A DNA stretch of 64,000 nucleotides, from NCBI GenBank assembly GCA_039720395.1, contig CM077823.1:7306909-7370908 (forward strand), given 5' to 3'. The notes below the pieces were generated by a model, which ran no database searches, was not told where the DNA came from, and saw only the letters and a program-made list of their open reading frames with translations. How positions within the stretch are numbered: the stretch's first letter is position 1; each line of letters begins with the position of its first letter. Position numbers and translations under genes: made by a program. The DNA is from Liquidambar formosana. Taxonomy: Eukaryota > Streptophyta > Magnoliopsida > Saxifragales > Altingiaceae. Below, piece by piece: positions 33,561 through 46,805 of the stretch.

Positions 33561-33984
33561 GGATCATTTTTTTTTCTTTTTTTTTTGTGAATATATACAA
33601 AAAATTTGTCATATACTATTTACTACCCTACAAACCTGTTATTAAATTTAATACATCAACCTGTTCATACAAATTACTCAATAATTAAATTCTCAATATG
33701 AAATGAAAGAAATTAAGACAAATAAAAAAGAGAAACAAATAAAATAACAAAGGAAATTAAATCGCTCATATTAATTATAAAACCATCATTTTCATTTCAT
33801 TGGATTAGAATAATATGGTTTCAAAAGTCACCATTCCCTTGACCCAACTAGTCCTACATACAATATTTTAGATGTTAAAATGAAAAACAAATCTAAAAAG
33901 GCAACATCCTCAAAACAATTTGACCTTTTGCCATGGTGCATGAATCAACTACACAAAAAGAAGCCATTGGGTGAGAATTACAAA

Positions 33985-34027
<43 letters not shown>

Positions 34028-34764
34028 GAACAAAAAAGAACAAAAAACAAAAAAGAAGGACAAATTAGAAGAGTGAGCATCCACAAAAGCTTTAGTGTTA
34101 ATTTGCTCCCATTTCTTTGATTCTATCAAAGCAAAATATCTCTTCCTCTCTCTCTCTCTCTATCTCACCCACATGCACCTACAAAAGGCAAAATCTATTT
34201 AACATATATAGTTCTATGTAATAGTCTACTAATCGCAAAAAGAAAGAGTTAAAAATGCAGAAATGGGAAAAAAAAAAAAATTATATCCACAAATCATACC
34301 AGCTTTTGAACTAATTAAGGCCCAATCAATGTCAACATCAAATTTCTCCCTTTAGAATGCAAATAAATGCATAGAAATACTCTATTACCTGCAAAAAAGC
34401 AAAATCTTTGTGTAAAAATGAGCTAATAGCAAAAAGATAGATCTATCAACATTTAGATGCACACACAAACAGAGAGCAAACCAAAAAATCAGATCATATT
34501 CTGTGCAAAGGCCACCATAAATGGATAGATATCCTGTCCAGCACATAAAGAAATCTCCATAAATGCACACATTCTCAGCATAGAAAAAACTCTCCAGAAA
34601 TCAAGCACTAGCCATTTTTGGTAATATAATAAAGTATACATAGCTTCAGCCAAAAGCAAGAAATCAAGCACTAGAGAAAGACTTAAGTAACCATACATGG
34701 ACTCAATATCAGCCTGCTTAATGAGCTAACCAAGAAGTTAAAGACATTTTCATCTATAATCTAC
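33561..34764. other. AT-rich interior of the CACTA element
   Basis: No gene is recognised. It contains a 38-A tract (about 33986-34023) and short CT runs near 34145-34165. Confidence 0.45.
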
Positions 34765-35008
34765 CAAGTGCAGTTCCATTAGTTCCTAGAGACAATTACT
34801 AAGCAGGAACTTCTTTATGCAGGCTTTTCTTGTAAGAAAACTAATAGTTAAAAATTTTAAACAATCAAAGGACATACAATAAAAACACTATACAATACTG
34901 AGAAACTTAATTGCTTATAGGAATTTTTGTAAAGATACCAGTCATTTTTGACATATTCTAAACGTCAACCCCAGTGTGCCCCAGCCCTAGATAAAATTTG
35001 TTTTGGGA

Positions 35009-35039
<31 letters not shown>

Positions 35040-36034
35040 TGTGGAAACTATATCCTAAATTTTTTTAAAGTCAGAAATTCTCAATGTCTCCTTTACCATC
35101 ACAAAACATCACCATCTTCTCTATTGTCATAAATCAGACCTGTTCCATTAGAATGGCAAGTTGATATTTGCCCCCATTCCCTTTCAATGTTATAGAAGTT
35201 ATACGCATCCCGTCCCACAATGTTCAGGTCATTTTCACATATCTATTACCTATCTCCACATCACCAACCAGAAATCTGATTATTTTATTGGGAGAGAAAA
35301 CTCTAAAATACTTTATTTCATTCTTTTACCCCATAAATTTCAGTATTGCTGCCAAAATGGGCATTTAATTATTCATCCCCCAATTTACTAATTTTGACAG
35401 TTTATATCGCAGTGAAACATCTAAAGAAAACCTAAGGATTGTAGAGAGTTCAGAAAACTATAATAACAGAGACCAGAATAAATAATTATGGCAAAAGAAT
35501 AGAGCACCAGTGCCATATCGCATCACATAAATGGTAAAAATAATGGTATTCTTCCATTGAAATGACTAAACTAATATAAAATTGACTCTTTGCTTTAACT
35601 AGAACTTATGCAATGGCAAACCTCTTCTATGAGGATCACAAAAGAAGAAGAATTTGTGTGCAGCTATGCGGCAGTACATTTGAATAAACGCTGCGGGCAT
35701 ATCCCATAGTTGTGCCAGATTAGGAATAAGGCCTCGTATATAGGCCTCCATTTCTTGGAAAAAGCAAAATAATTACAGTTTTTTTTTTTTTTTGATAAAA
35801 AAATAATTACAGTTCTTGTACATTAAAGATGGCAAAGAATAAGCTGGCAATCGATAAGTAATTATTCTGAAATTAAAGATTATACACTGAAAGAAAAACC
35901 TAATATCCCATTTTAAATGACCAAAGGCCCAAAAATAAAAAGATTCTAAAAAGATTCCATACATGAGGTTGAAGAAAACCATCAGAATCCTCATCAAGCT
36001 CACTCATATCAATTCTGGCCCGCATAAGCGAAAC
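34765..36034 (-). pseudogene. TON2: Captured TON2/FASS (PP2A B''-type subunit) gene fragment, three exons with introns
   Basis: On the minus strand, in correct order: exon a 36034-35963 (SLMRARIDMSELDEDSDGF, EF-hand-like acidic motif), exon b about 35754-35622 (MEAYIRGLIPNLAQL, then IAAHKFFFFCDPHRRG) and exon c about 34829-34765 (KACIKKFLLSNCL, stop, ELMELH). These match the central part of plant TONNEAU2/FASS, a phosphatase 2A regulatory subunit acting in preprophase band formation. Introns are kept, so it was copied as DNA. Exon c has a nonsense codon, and splice sites next to exons a and c look damaged. It covers only a small part of the protein, within the CACTA element. Confidence 0.85.
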
Positions 36035-39000
36035 CTGAACAACAATGAACCATAAGCAACAATACATGACATTATTACATGAGCGAGCGCGCACACAAAC
36101 ACAGAGAAGTGTTTCTGGATGATCTGCTAGATGATCTAGAACTCAAAATTACAATGAGACTCACAAGTCTAGTGCTAGCATCTCATCAGCCATGGAAGTC
36201 ACATAGTCTTACAATTATTCATTCTCAATGGAGACCACAATAACCTAATCAAGCTGGTCCAACTAAACTGAACAGACAGAAATTTAGCAATGGCAAATGT
36301 CATAATACGGTTCACTTCCAGGTTAGACAATAATAATTAAACGCAAATCCTACGGCATTGTCTGACTATGTTTGAATCCGAACTGGCTTTGATTTATATA
36401 TATATATATATATTATACATAAAATTAGCAAAGAATTGTATCATTATGTAAAAAAGATGTACAAGAAGCACAACCCAAAAGAAAACTTAATAAAGAAAAC
36501 AACTAAATGTTCTACTGCATTGCTATCTGATCTTAAATAACCAATTTCATTCCAAGGTGATTCAAATGTCTCCATAGAATTGTGGATCCATGAAATACAA
36601 CTCTTGGAAGTCTTTAAAGTGAAAAGTGAGTAAATGCGGTTTCAGGGCAAGAGTCCAAACGAATATAGGATATTCTTACAACAAAGGTACACATTTCACA
36701 CAATAACATTCCAATATCTAAACCAAATTCCCACCTCCAATAAAGTCCGTTTACGACAAAAACACCCAAAAAAAAAAAAAAAAATCATTTGTATGTGTTT
36801 AATCCACTCAATCGTTGATTCCTTTCAAAGAATCCCATTAAGGCATCAATGAGAACTTGCAAGAACATTCCTAAAATACCCTTCAAATTCACAACTACAC
36901 ACCTCAAATGCCATTTAACCGAAAAACCCTCACCAAATTACTACCCCAAACTCAGCAATTCACAATCTCCAAAACTCCGTATCAGCATTCTCAATCCATC
37001 AAAAACTAGCATTTTCCACTAAATCCAAATGCAGATTTCATCAACTCCAAATTTTTCCAAATTAAGTCAAATCCCTTCATGTTATAAGCGAAATATTCAT
37101 AAAATTTCACAAATGATCAATCGAAAAAATTGAACAATTGGAAAAATTTATGACTGATTCATTGAGAAATGGAGAGAACAAATGTGAGAGAAATACGTAA
37201 CAAACAGGATATAGCTTCAGCCAAAAGCCAAAAGCCAAAAGCCAGATTGGCTTTCCGCTACACAAACAGGAAAGTTAAAAAGCAATTATTACGTAACAAA
37301 GGCACTCCAGTTTCTACAATTTGGCCATGACAAATGCATGTGTCATGCATGCCAACACTTTATTCACATAAATTCTCTTCCTCATTTCCAATTATTTTTC
37401 ATGACGCATCATCTTAAATAAAATAAAAATTTTATATGAGAGCAATGAAGTTGTATTCTGCGGAGGAAGATGCAGGCAAACAGAAACATGTTCATATGAT
37501 AAAGAGTAAAAAAACCACCTATTCCAGTAGGGTTCATTTTAATTGTTATTTTCCAATTTTTTGCCTTAGAAGGAAGTAAGGATAAAAGAGGAACTTCAAA
37601 AACTATAAAATGAAAACAGTCCATGATTATAATCTTAATATCCGGATTGCAAATTAATTGGGCACCATTGCTTCATGGTAAAAATGGGCATAATACATAA
37701 AGGACTGAACGTGGCTTGGTAACTGATAAAGCATTCACAACTGCACAGCCAGAGAGCTGTTCATAAAAGTAGAAAAGCAAGGCTCAAGTGCATGCCCTGT
37801 GGCAATGGCAGTGTCCATTTACAGGGCAATAGGTGATTATCCATGTAAAACACGAAAACCCAAAGACCCACTAATTCAGAGTCCACAACTGACAGTACTC
37901 AAGAAGAGGAGCAATAAGTTTAGCAAGAGGCTGACAAATGCACAACAAGAAGAAGACTATCAGAAATGTAAATTTTAATTTATTTGCATGAACTAGAACT
38001 TTGAAAAATGTGATGCAAGTGAAAGCTAATTCAGAAGCCCAAGGTTGATCCAAAATGTGCCCAGCCTACACAAGTACCAGCTACCACTAAAAAACGTGGC
38101 ATAACATGAATGAGTCATTACAACTAGTTGTCTACATTAATCAAGACTAACTGGTTCTATTAGAAAACGAAGACATGATTTAGCTTCTCAAAGACAGATA
38201 TTTAAGGAAATTAATACAAGACCAGTCAATGTAGATGACATGAAGAAAGATGAATGAAAATTTACAAGGACATTTTTTGTCTGCTTTACTACTGAAATAG
38301 TCAAAAACTTCAATTTCGCATTTCAGTAGAGAACTTCAGTAATAAAAACTATGAGTCAGAATTATAAGCACAACTTGAAGTTGATGATAGATTGTTGGCC
38401 ATTTGATATATATCGGTATTGAAACCTCATATTCAGCCTAGAATGACAGAAAATTAAGTAGAATGATAGAAAATTGATACGAGCAATCTAGATACAGTTT
38501 TGATGCATCCAATTTAACCATCTATGTTAGCAGATAGGTTGTCTTGATGCACTAAATAAACAGAAGAAAAAAAAAAAAGAAACAAACAAACAAACAAATT
38601 ATCGGTAAAATGTGTCCAAGAATAGCACAGACAAAGAAACTAGTTGCAGAATCACCTCTACTCTGCATTTATGATATTCTATTCAAATAAATAAATTTAA
38701 AAAATTTTAAAAAAAAAGGCAGCACGTTTGGGGCTCATGGTGTTGAGGGAACCTTTGTCTTTGGTAATCAAAATTCATAGAAAAAACACCCAAATCTTAA
38801 AAATAGATGAGAAACCCTAAAATTGAATCCCAAATCCTGAAACCCTAAAGATTTAATTTACACACATTTACATACGAGGAGAAATTTACACACCTGCCGT
38901 TGAAATGATGTTGCCAAGTTTGAAGGGCGAAATGGTTACGAGGCTACAGCACCTATTTCTCCCGAATCCCCCAAAGCAAATGTGGGGAAAGTAGAAGGAA

Positions 39001-39374
39001 TCGAAGCTTATTAACCATAGGAATGCCCGATGGACTTTAATTTGCGAGCTACAAGGTCTGGGCTAGTTATTCAAAGCAAGCAATCTGCCGGATTTCGTCT
39101 TGTAACTAGAAGAAGCTTTCTTCGTGAGGGCGGACTTGGGCGACGGCAACGGTGAGGGTGGCCTGGCTTGGACGACGGCAACGCTGAGGGTGGCCTGGGT
39201 AACGGTGACGGTGAGGGGTGTGGTGCTGATGCGTAAGGCCTTTGTGAGAAACTGAGGGATGGAGATGAGAAAAAGAGAGAGATAGAGTAAAATAAAAAGT
39301 AGGTTGTGTTAAGAGGGGATCGGGGAGCTAGAGAAAATTGACACGGGAGGAAAGTGTGAAAAAAAAAAAATTTA
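36035..39374. other. Unassigned interior of the CACTA element, possibly captured DNA
   Basis: No coding region is recognised on either strand. A 29-G tract lies outside this stretch at 35011-35039. There is a TA run near 36389, a triplet copy of gccaaaa (37225-37240), and a GC-rich stretch at 39110-39240 that could derive from another gene's 5' end. Confidence 0.4.
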
Positions 39375-40506
39375 GGATAAATTGCCCTTAAGGGTCCAGA
39401 TTTTGGGCCATGTTTCACTTAAGGGTCCAAAATTTCAATTGCGTCAATTTGATACCCAAAGTATTAGTTTGGTTTCAATTTGGGGTCCACTGTTAGAAAC
39501 CGTTTGTTGACCAAACGGAATTTGCTTCTAAATTTGCACATGCAGTGCATGTGACCAAATTTAAATAACATTATCCCCATTTTACCCTTTATGGTATAAA
39601 AACCCTATTTTACCTTCCTTATTAGCCTCTACATTCCTAACTTTTACTAGATCTGGATCTCTCCTCTCTGTCTCTTTCTCTCTCTCTCTCTCTCTCACAC
39701 ACACATCAGATCACAAATAGAGGTATTTCTAATTCATTTCCACAAAATTACATAATACAAGCACCCATGTAATAGTGTCTAATAACATATTATTTCAAAA
39801 ATATTGATTAGTATTTCTAAAAATTACGTAATACAAGCACCCACATAATAGTGTCTAATAATATATCATTTCAAAAATATTGATTAGTCACTCTAATATG
39901 ATCAACCACTACTGAAAAAAATGCATATTTAAGCCCTCGCTTTAAAAGTCAAAGTTGATCAAACTGTGGTCAAAGTAGTCAACCAAGGGTCATACATGGT
40001 AGGGCTCATCAAGACGAATCCGCTTGTCAAATTTGGGGTTGATCAGGTTAACCTAAGGTCTTCAAAAGCATGAGTACACGATTGGTGTGGGTGAGTGCAC
40101 CCACACTGGATCATAATTTCATACTTCGTCTTCAACCTCCACGGGTTGCATCTTCTGTTTGGTTTTGAGTTTGTTTTGGGCCAACTTCTCTCTAACTTAT
40201 CTCACTCATCTCTTGGGAAAATCAAGTGATTCAAAAGTCATTTTAAAGCTTGTTCAGCCCTCTACAAGGTTATATAAATGGTTTATACAAAAGTTCATAA
40301 AAACACATGCGTTTCATAACCCAAAAATGGTTCGGTTTCACAACCCAAAAATCTATAATTTTTCAAAATATTAAGATATGTTCATTTTCCTTCAAATCAA
40401 AGGTTACCAACAAGTTCCTTGACCCCAAAAACATAGAATAGGATCATCAAGTTCAAAAATAACTCGAGAAAATAAAATTTTCTGCATAGTATATACATAT
40501 ACATAC

Positions 40507-40557
<51 letters not shown>

Positions 40558-40924
40558 CAGTAAAATTTTCCTCCCGCACTTCCAGTGGGGTTTCTATATT
40601 CTCATCTTTCTAATCTGTTGAATTCGACTCGTTGATGGATTGGTTATCCTGGCTTGACTCTTCGCTGGCGGCTAGTTTCCGGACAGAATATTCCGGCGGG
40701 ATTTGTAGCACGGGCCAACTTCTTGAACTGTTGAGAAGAAAGGAGACTTTTATTTAAAACGACAGCATTTTTAAGGGGGCAGTAAGGTCATTTCAACGTT
40801 TCTGTCAACACCGTCAATGATTTTTTGTCAACGTTAAAGTTGGGTACCAAATTGACACAATTGAAATTTGGGACCCTTAAATGAATCATGACCCAAACTC
40901 TGGACCCTTAAGTGCAATTTACCC
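39375..40924. mobile_element. Mutator-like non-autonomous element nested in the CACTA element
   Basis: 1550 bp with terminal inverted repeats of about 100 bp (ggataaattgcccttaaggg at the left, matching gggtaaattgcacttaaggg on the other strand at the right). An exact 9-bp duplication aaaaattta (39366-39374, 40925-40933) is typical of Mutator elements. No transposase is seen. Inside are a CT/CA microsatellite (39675-39705) and a ~66-bp tandem pair. Confidence 0.9.
39748..39885. repeat. Two-copy tandem repeat of about 66 bp
   Basis: acaagcaccca..taatagtgtctaata followed by atttcaaaaatattgattagt occurs twice with few differences, inside the Mutator-like element. Confidence 0.75.
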
Positions 40925-41890
40925 AAAAATTTATTATGGTTTATTTGAATTGATCATCGGTTTTTAAAAGTAGTCATCTTTTGTTATAATGTTTTTAAAA
41001 GTCATCTTTGTTTTTTCAAAGATGACTATTTTAAGTTTGATCTTAAATACTAGTCATTTTGTCATCTTAAAAATCAAAAGATGACTAGTTTTTAAAAAAC
41101 AGTCATCTTTTTAAATTTTAAAAGTATCATCTATCAACCTTTTTCTTGTAGTATTAGGAACACTACGAAGGTTCCAAATCCAATTAAAATTTTTCTTATT
41201 GCATAATGTTTTCACTTTCTTTCTACACCTCAACTCTCTATGAAAACCATGTAACTGTTTTAACTGAAAAACGTCCATTGGATGCTAGACCCCACCAGAT
41301 CTTATCAGGAATATCCATAGTTGATATAGGAAAATTTAATATTTTTCTTGCTAAAGACTCCCCTACAAGGGATATAATAAACTCTTGATTCCATGTCTTA
41401 TCTGAATGAATAGTATCAACTACTTTCAAATCCCAATTAATATTATTAAGATACTGTATAGGAGTAATTTCAAAAATAGCTTTATTAGTTAGCCATTTAT
41501 CCACCCAAAAATAAATATCCTTCCCATTTCCTAAAGTCCATCTAATACCATGACTAATGAGATCACGCCTTTTGAGTATATTTCTCCACGCCTATGAATC
41601 TTTATTTTTGTGGGAGAAAGAAATTTTCCTTATTTAAATATTTTGCTCGAATCAATTTGACCCAAAAATTATCTCTGTCAAACAATATACGCCTAGCTTT
41701 TTTGGTGGCATGGTATTGGCATTTGGCACTTTTCCCTACCAAATTGAGTAAACAAATGCCCCGCTTGGAGGAACGTGGAACATGATTTGGGCAAATGTTT
41801 TTATAGTCCGTTTGTATACTTGGAAATCGAAATGATGCCCCCAAGCAGGATTTCATGAGAAAAAAAATTTGGCTTGCCATTCACAGTGGG

Positions 41891-44039
41891 ATTTATTTTA
41901 TATATTCTAGGGTAAATTACATAAAACTATATTGAAGTTTGGAATTATTTTCACCTTATCATTCTTAATTTTGAATTTGGTCAAAAATAAACTTGAAATT
42001 ATTTATAGTGTTAAAATTTGAAAGGAGACGTTAATATTGTGTCATTATTTGAATTAAAGATTAGATATATTACATTTAAAACTATTTTAAAATAAAATAA
42101 TAATCTATATCTATACTTATTTATAAATTAAAGTCTCTTAACGAGAAAAACTTTGATTGACGATTAAAAGTCTATATCGATATCTATTTTAAAAGTCTCT
42201 ATTTTTCTTATAGTCTCATATACAAATCTTGTATGATTGATTTTTTCTTCGCTAAAACTTTGCACTTTCTGCTTGAACAAAAATAAAACAAAACCTAGAT
42301 AAAGGAAAATATAAAAATAAAATGAAGCCATGAACACAGACCAAAAATAGAAGGGAAGAAAGATGATTTTAAAATTAAAAAAATCAAAAACTCAATAAAG
42401 ATGTGGAATTATTTACTAAATTGATTTAGTTCCACTTAAGTTCCTAATTTTTTATTTTAAAAAATAATAATAATTTGAAACCTTAACTACACAAAATTAT
42501 ACTAATTTGGCCTAATCATAAGTTTTATCAAAATTGATTTTAAAAAAGATTGATTCTTTAAAAGCTATTATAATGGACGATGGACATTTACATGAAAACC
42601 TATAATTAAAAGGTATGAATTTGGGACTCAAAAAGACAACATAAATGTTCATGTAAATGTTTATCATCCATTAGTAAGTTTTGAAAAAATATATATATAT
42701 ATTTTAAAGAAAAAATTAATCTTACTAAAATTTATGTTTTGATCAAGTTGGTACAATCCAGCATAGTAAAATATGGGACGGGAGAATACGGGACGTCATA
42801 CGTATAGAGTACAATTCGATTTTTTTTTTTTTTTTTTTGACAAAAAATGATGGAAAATTCGGCTTAAAAAATGAAAACATAAATAATATGGATACAAGCA
42901 TATAGAGGTATAATAAGAATTTTAATTAAAAATTCGGGACCAAAAATATGCGAATATTTTATGTTATTTTATTTAGTATATCACCATTAATAACTATTTT
43001 TATGTTGTTTTATTTACATATTCATAAAATATTGTTAAAAAACCAATCACGTATAAAATAATAATCAATTTTATTATTTTATTTTTGTTTTGTTTTTTGT
43101 TCATTTTCTTAATTAGAAAGGAGTAGGAATTTGGCTAAGAAGATGACTAAAAATTAATAAGTATGTAAGTCTTAATCTATACATATTTTCACATTTTTAT
43201 TCCCCAAATTATTTTATAGTTTTTTGTCCTAAAATCATATGAAATGTGGTCAATTATATAGCAAAAAATTAGATACAATTGTCTAATCTTTAACAAACCC
43301 AAAAATATTTTATAAATATAAATTAAATCTTGATTTAACAAAATAAATATAAGAATCAAGATATTTTAAATATTAACAGTAGTATTGTTGATGATTATAG
43401 TAAGAGTTGACTTATCGACAATATAATTAGAAGTATTTTAACATAAGTATAATACAGAATACGTCAACTACGTGAACTAAACGTTTGCTATGAAAAAAAT
43501 AAAAAATAAAAAAACCGAGTATTTTTAATTATATTTGAACTTTGTAAGGAAAATGTGAGTCTTTAAAAAAAATACATACGTATCTGTATTATACGGGTAT
43601 AATACAAATATTTACTAATTAGGCAATCTAATATATAAAATATAGGTTTCTAATTAGATTTTTTCTTTTTGTTTGGGTACTTAATTGGAACTAAATAAAA
43701 ATTATACGATATATAGTAAAAGTGTTTATTCAACTATTATGTCTTAATTACCCTTAACACGTAAGCTTCATATAGGATGCCACATGTTACTCACATGACA
43801 GCACGTGACGTATTCGTTAACTATTTCATGGTATTTGGGGTACGAATTACATTTGGGCACAACAATGAAATTTAGGTGTTAAATTGTAAGAAAAAATAGT
43901 CTGGAGACAACATTGAAATGTTTGAAAAAATTTAGGATACTTGGATTTTGATTTGAGGGAATAAAATGGAGAGGAAATGGAATAAGAGTGGGAATGGAAT
44001 GAGAATGAGAAAAGAATAAAAATAATCATTCTATTCCAA
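41891..44039. other. AT-rich intergenic DNA
   Basis: No gene is recognised. A stretch from 41910 (agggtaaattacataaaact) resembles one in terpene synthase intron 6 (26450), so it is a dispersed repeat. A T tract lies at 42821-42838. Confidence 0.5.
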
Positions 44040-44259
44040 TTTTTGGTAAGGGATAGGAATGAAATAAAATAGAAAAAATAGGATCAACTTTTAATAATTT
44101 TCATTTTTTAAAAGGTGGGAATAATCATTCTTTTTTATTTGAAAAAAAATGATTATTCCCTCGTTAAAAGGAATGGACTCACTTACCCAAAAAAAAAAAA
44201 GAATAGACTCCTACAAAAAAAAAAAATAAAAAATAAATGATCATTCCATTCACCAAACA
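44040..44259. repeat. hAT-type MITE candidate
   Basis: Ends resemble TTTGGTAAGGGA and its inverted partner tccattcaccaaaca, with many short ggaat/attcc blocks inside. A better-preserved relative is at 58880-59039. The limits are approximate. Confidence 0.4.
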
Positions 44260-45080
44260 CTCATTTTCTTTAAAGCAGTTTGAATCACCATTTTATTTCC
44301 TACATCGTTCCTGTGTTTTGAGTCCTACACAAGGGAAAAGAAACCCTTCCTCTACTTCCTTTATCGACCCCCACCAATTTGTCAATGGCAAATATTTTCC
44401 TTATTTATATGTTATGCTCTGCAGCTTGGAGACAAATGATCGTCTGTGAATTCGCATCACAGATTCCGACCGCCCAAGATGGGAAATTCCCTAAGAAATC
44501 CTTCCCCGCCAAACCCCCTTCCCGCACCGCTCTCCGCCAGAAAACCACTATCCCCCTCTGGAAAAATACTTCCTTTCCGCCCCCAATTCCGAACTCATCT
44601 TCACTTTCCGCAACACCAATCCCTTCGGCTTCTCAGTCGCCCGCCACTCCTCAGGCGACGCTCTCTTCGATGCTTCGCCGGATTTGTCAGATTCCGATAC
44701 TTTTCTGGTCTTCAAGGACCAGTACATCCAGCTTTCTTCATCCCTCCCCATGCACAGGTCCTCTCTATATGGCCTAGGTGAGCAGAGCAAGAAGACCTTT
44801 AAACTGACCCATAACCAGACACTGATCGACGTTGTGGAATGCTGGCACCGTCAGTGCCCATTTCGACGTGAACGTCCCTGCGGGGACTACTCATGGTGTT
44901 TTGTTGCTTAATACTTTAATAGTAACGGAATGGATGTTACATATAGTGGTGATAGAACTTACAAGGTTATTGGAGGGGCTTTTGACTTGTACTTTTTCAC
45001 CGGACTGTCGCCAGCAATGGTAATTCAGCAGTACACGGATCTCATTGGCAAGCCCTCCCCAATGCCGTACTGGTCTTTTG

Positions 45081-45954
45081 GTAAGTAGTATGCTTGTTCT
45101 TTTCTGAATCTTGCAATGTGTTTAAAAGAATTAATCAGAGTATGATTTGCAACTATAGTTGGCTCATGTTATTGAAAGAACAGAGAAACGTGTAATTACA
45201 TCAAGGAGCTGTCTGTGTACACTAGAACCTAGCTTCAAACCAAATTAAAAAATAAAAAAAACTACAACTTGGCATATAGGTGAAAACCTGATTAAAAATT
45301 TTTCATGGAATGCTGAGTGTTGAATCATAATAGGCAATACACTTAGATGCGACATCTGCCCAAAATCCACTTTATGAGTGAAAAAATTACACTTGTTCTA
45401 GATTTTGAATTACAGCCACGTGTCCCCTAAAAACCATTTAGAAAAAAGCTCATTTTATATATTAGGGTCTCCAATTCAACTTCTTATTGGACTGGAACAT
45501 CCTTCTCTTAGTTAGACTCATACTGACTACCTAAAGTAAGTCCTAAAATACAAATACATAGTTTAGCCACCATGGGTATAATAAACTTAATTTACTCACA
45601 ATTTAAGAGTGCACTTGTATGAAGATTTTGGAATTTATCAAGAAAATGTAAAATGAAAGAATGATGGGACTTAAAATCTCTTCAATTGGCTTAATAATTT
45701 TGCGAACTTCCTTATTTGGTTCAATATTTATAATTTAGCTACTAGATTAGATGATTTTTCTAACAAGGATATCATAATCTCTATGTATCGGCAAGGTTTG
45801 AATCTGCAAATAGCCTCTAGGTTAGCCACTTTTTGGCTAAACACTTTAAGAGATTAATAAATTGAGGAAGTTTTGTAATTAAAATCCTTCCTTAGGCCAC
45901 ATTCAATTAATGTATAAAATATTATTGTCTTATATTGACCATAGTTGGGGAAAA
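45081..45954 (+). other. Start of the long intron of the GH31 pseudogene
   Basis: AT-rich intron DNA with no recognised element. Confidence 0.5.
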
Positions 45955-46438
45955 GTCAATTAAGAGTTTATTTTATTTATTTTATTTTATTATAATGAAG
46001 TCCATATGTATTAATAACAAAAGAGCATAGCCCAAGTACATGAGAGTATGAGACATATACAAGCGCAAAAGAAAGACCCCTCTAAAGCTTGAGGCAATCT
46101 ACAAAATGTACAAAAGAGAGGTTATGACAGTTAGCATAGCTAGAATACCATAAAAAAAAAGATTCTTAACAAAAAAGGATTTGAGCTCAATAATCGTTAT
46201 CAATTCCTTCAAAAGTTCTTAGGTTCCTCTCCCTCCAAATACACCAAAAAGTAGCATGAGAGGCCATTCTCCAAATCACCTTTGCCTCCTTACAACCCCC
46301 TTTAATCCACCAACCCACGAGGAGGTCATGGGTAGATGAGGTAAGAACCCAATGAATACCAAACATATTGAAAGTGAGCATCCAAAGACTACTAGCCACA
46401 ATTAAGAGGTTCATGAATGGTTCCAGATATTCCATCAA
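45955..46438 (-). mobile_element. L1-type LINE 3' fragment
   Basis: The minus strand encodes the usual L1 ORF2 C-terminus (ASHATFWCIWRERNLRTFE, 46260-46200) followed by a 3' UTR (cccaagtacatgag region) toward a T-rich end near 45960. Upstream parts are missing. Confidence 0.8.
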
Positions 46439-46805
46439 GATGGATAATTGTTATTAACTAGTAATATGCGGAAAGGTAAAATTAGAAATGATTGCATTCG
46501 TAAGAAGGTAGGAATGGCACCCATTGAGGAGAAGATGAGAAAAAACCGTTTAAGGTGGTTTGGTAATGTGCAATGAAGACCTAGGAATGCGCCTATAGGT
46601 AATGGTGACTTGATTCAAGTTTAGGGCCGTAAAAGGACAAGAGGAAGGCCCAAAATAACGTGGTTAGAAGTGGTGAGAAAGGACATGCATGCTAAGGATT
46701 TATCAAAAGATACAAACGTTGATAAAACCAAATAGCGTAAAAGGATTCATGTAGCCGACCCCATGTAATTGGCATTAGGCTTGGTTGAGTTGAGTTGAGT
46801 TAAGT
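46439..46805 (+). mobile_element. RTE-type LINE 3' fragment with TTGAG repeats
   Basis: Plus-strand translation, with stops, reads MAPIEEKMRKNRLRWFGNVQ-like and then RKRIHVADPM, the C-terminal signature of plant RTE elements. It ends in tandem ttgag units (46785-46805), the microsatellite-like tail of this clade. It abuts the opposite-strand L1 fragment. Confidence 0.75.

Larger units (their letters stand above)
33112..41153. mobile_element. CACTA-type DNA transposon, non-autonomous, carrying host gene exons
   Basis: 8042 bp with ends TACTACAA and TTGTAGTA, close to the CACTACAAGAAAA type, and a 3-bp duplication tta (33109-33111, 41154-41156). Subterminal regions (33125-33560 and 40940-41135) hold a dozen or more inverted and direct copies of AGATGACTGTTTTT/ACAGTCATCT, as in CACTA elements where such repeats bind transposase. 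No transposase is recognised. It interrupts the LINE coding frame. Inside are TON2/FASS exons and a Mutator-like element. Confidence 0.88.
31858..41890 (-). mobile_element. L1-type LINE fragment, split by a SINE and a CACTA-type transposon
   Basis: The minus strand encodes the end of a LINE ORF2. Right to left: upstream linker (RAKYLNKENFF, near 41620), zinc-knuckle region with the reverse-transcriptase zf segment (CPLCNSEIEDHNHRF, near 32990), RNase H (VIIEGDSKLVINSL near 32370, NHVYREANKAADA near 32040), then a poly-A tail (T run 31858-31876). The reverse transcriptase core is absent, so it is 5'-truncated at about 41890. It has nonsense codons and frameshifts. Removing 33109-41153 with one target copy joins the coding frame across the break. 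Confidence 0.88.

Noticed and set aside
44446..44781. 111-codon and 132-codon overlapping frames near 44379-44790
   Set aside because: They are out-of-frame readings of the GH31 pseudogene exon; the true frame has the family motifs.
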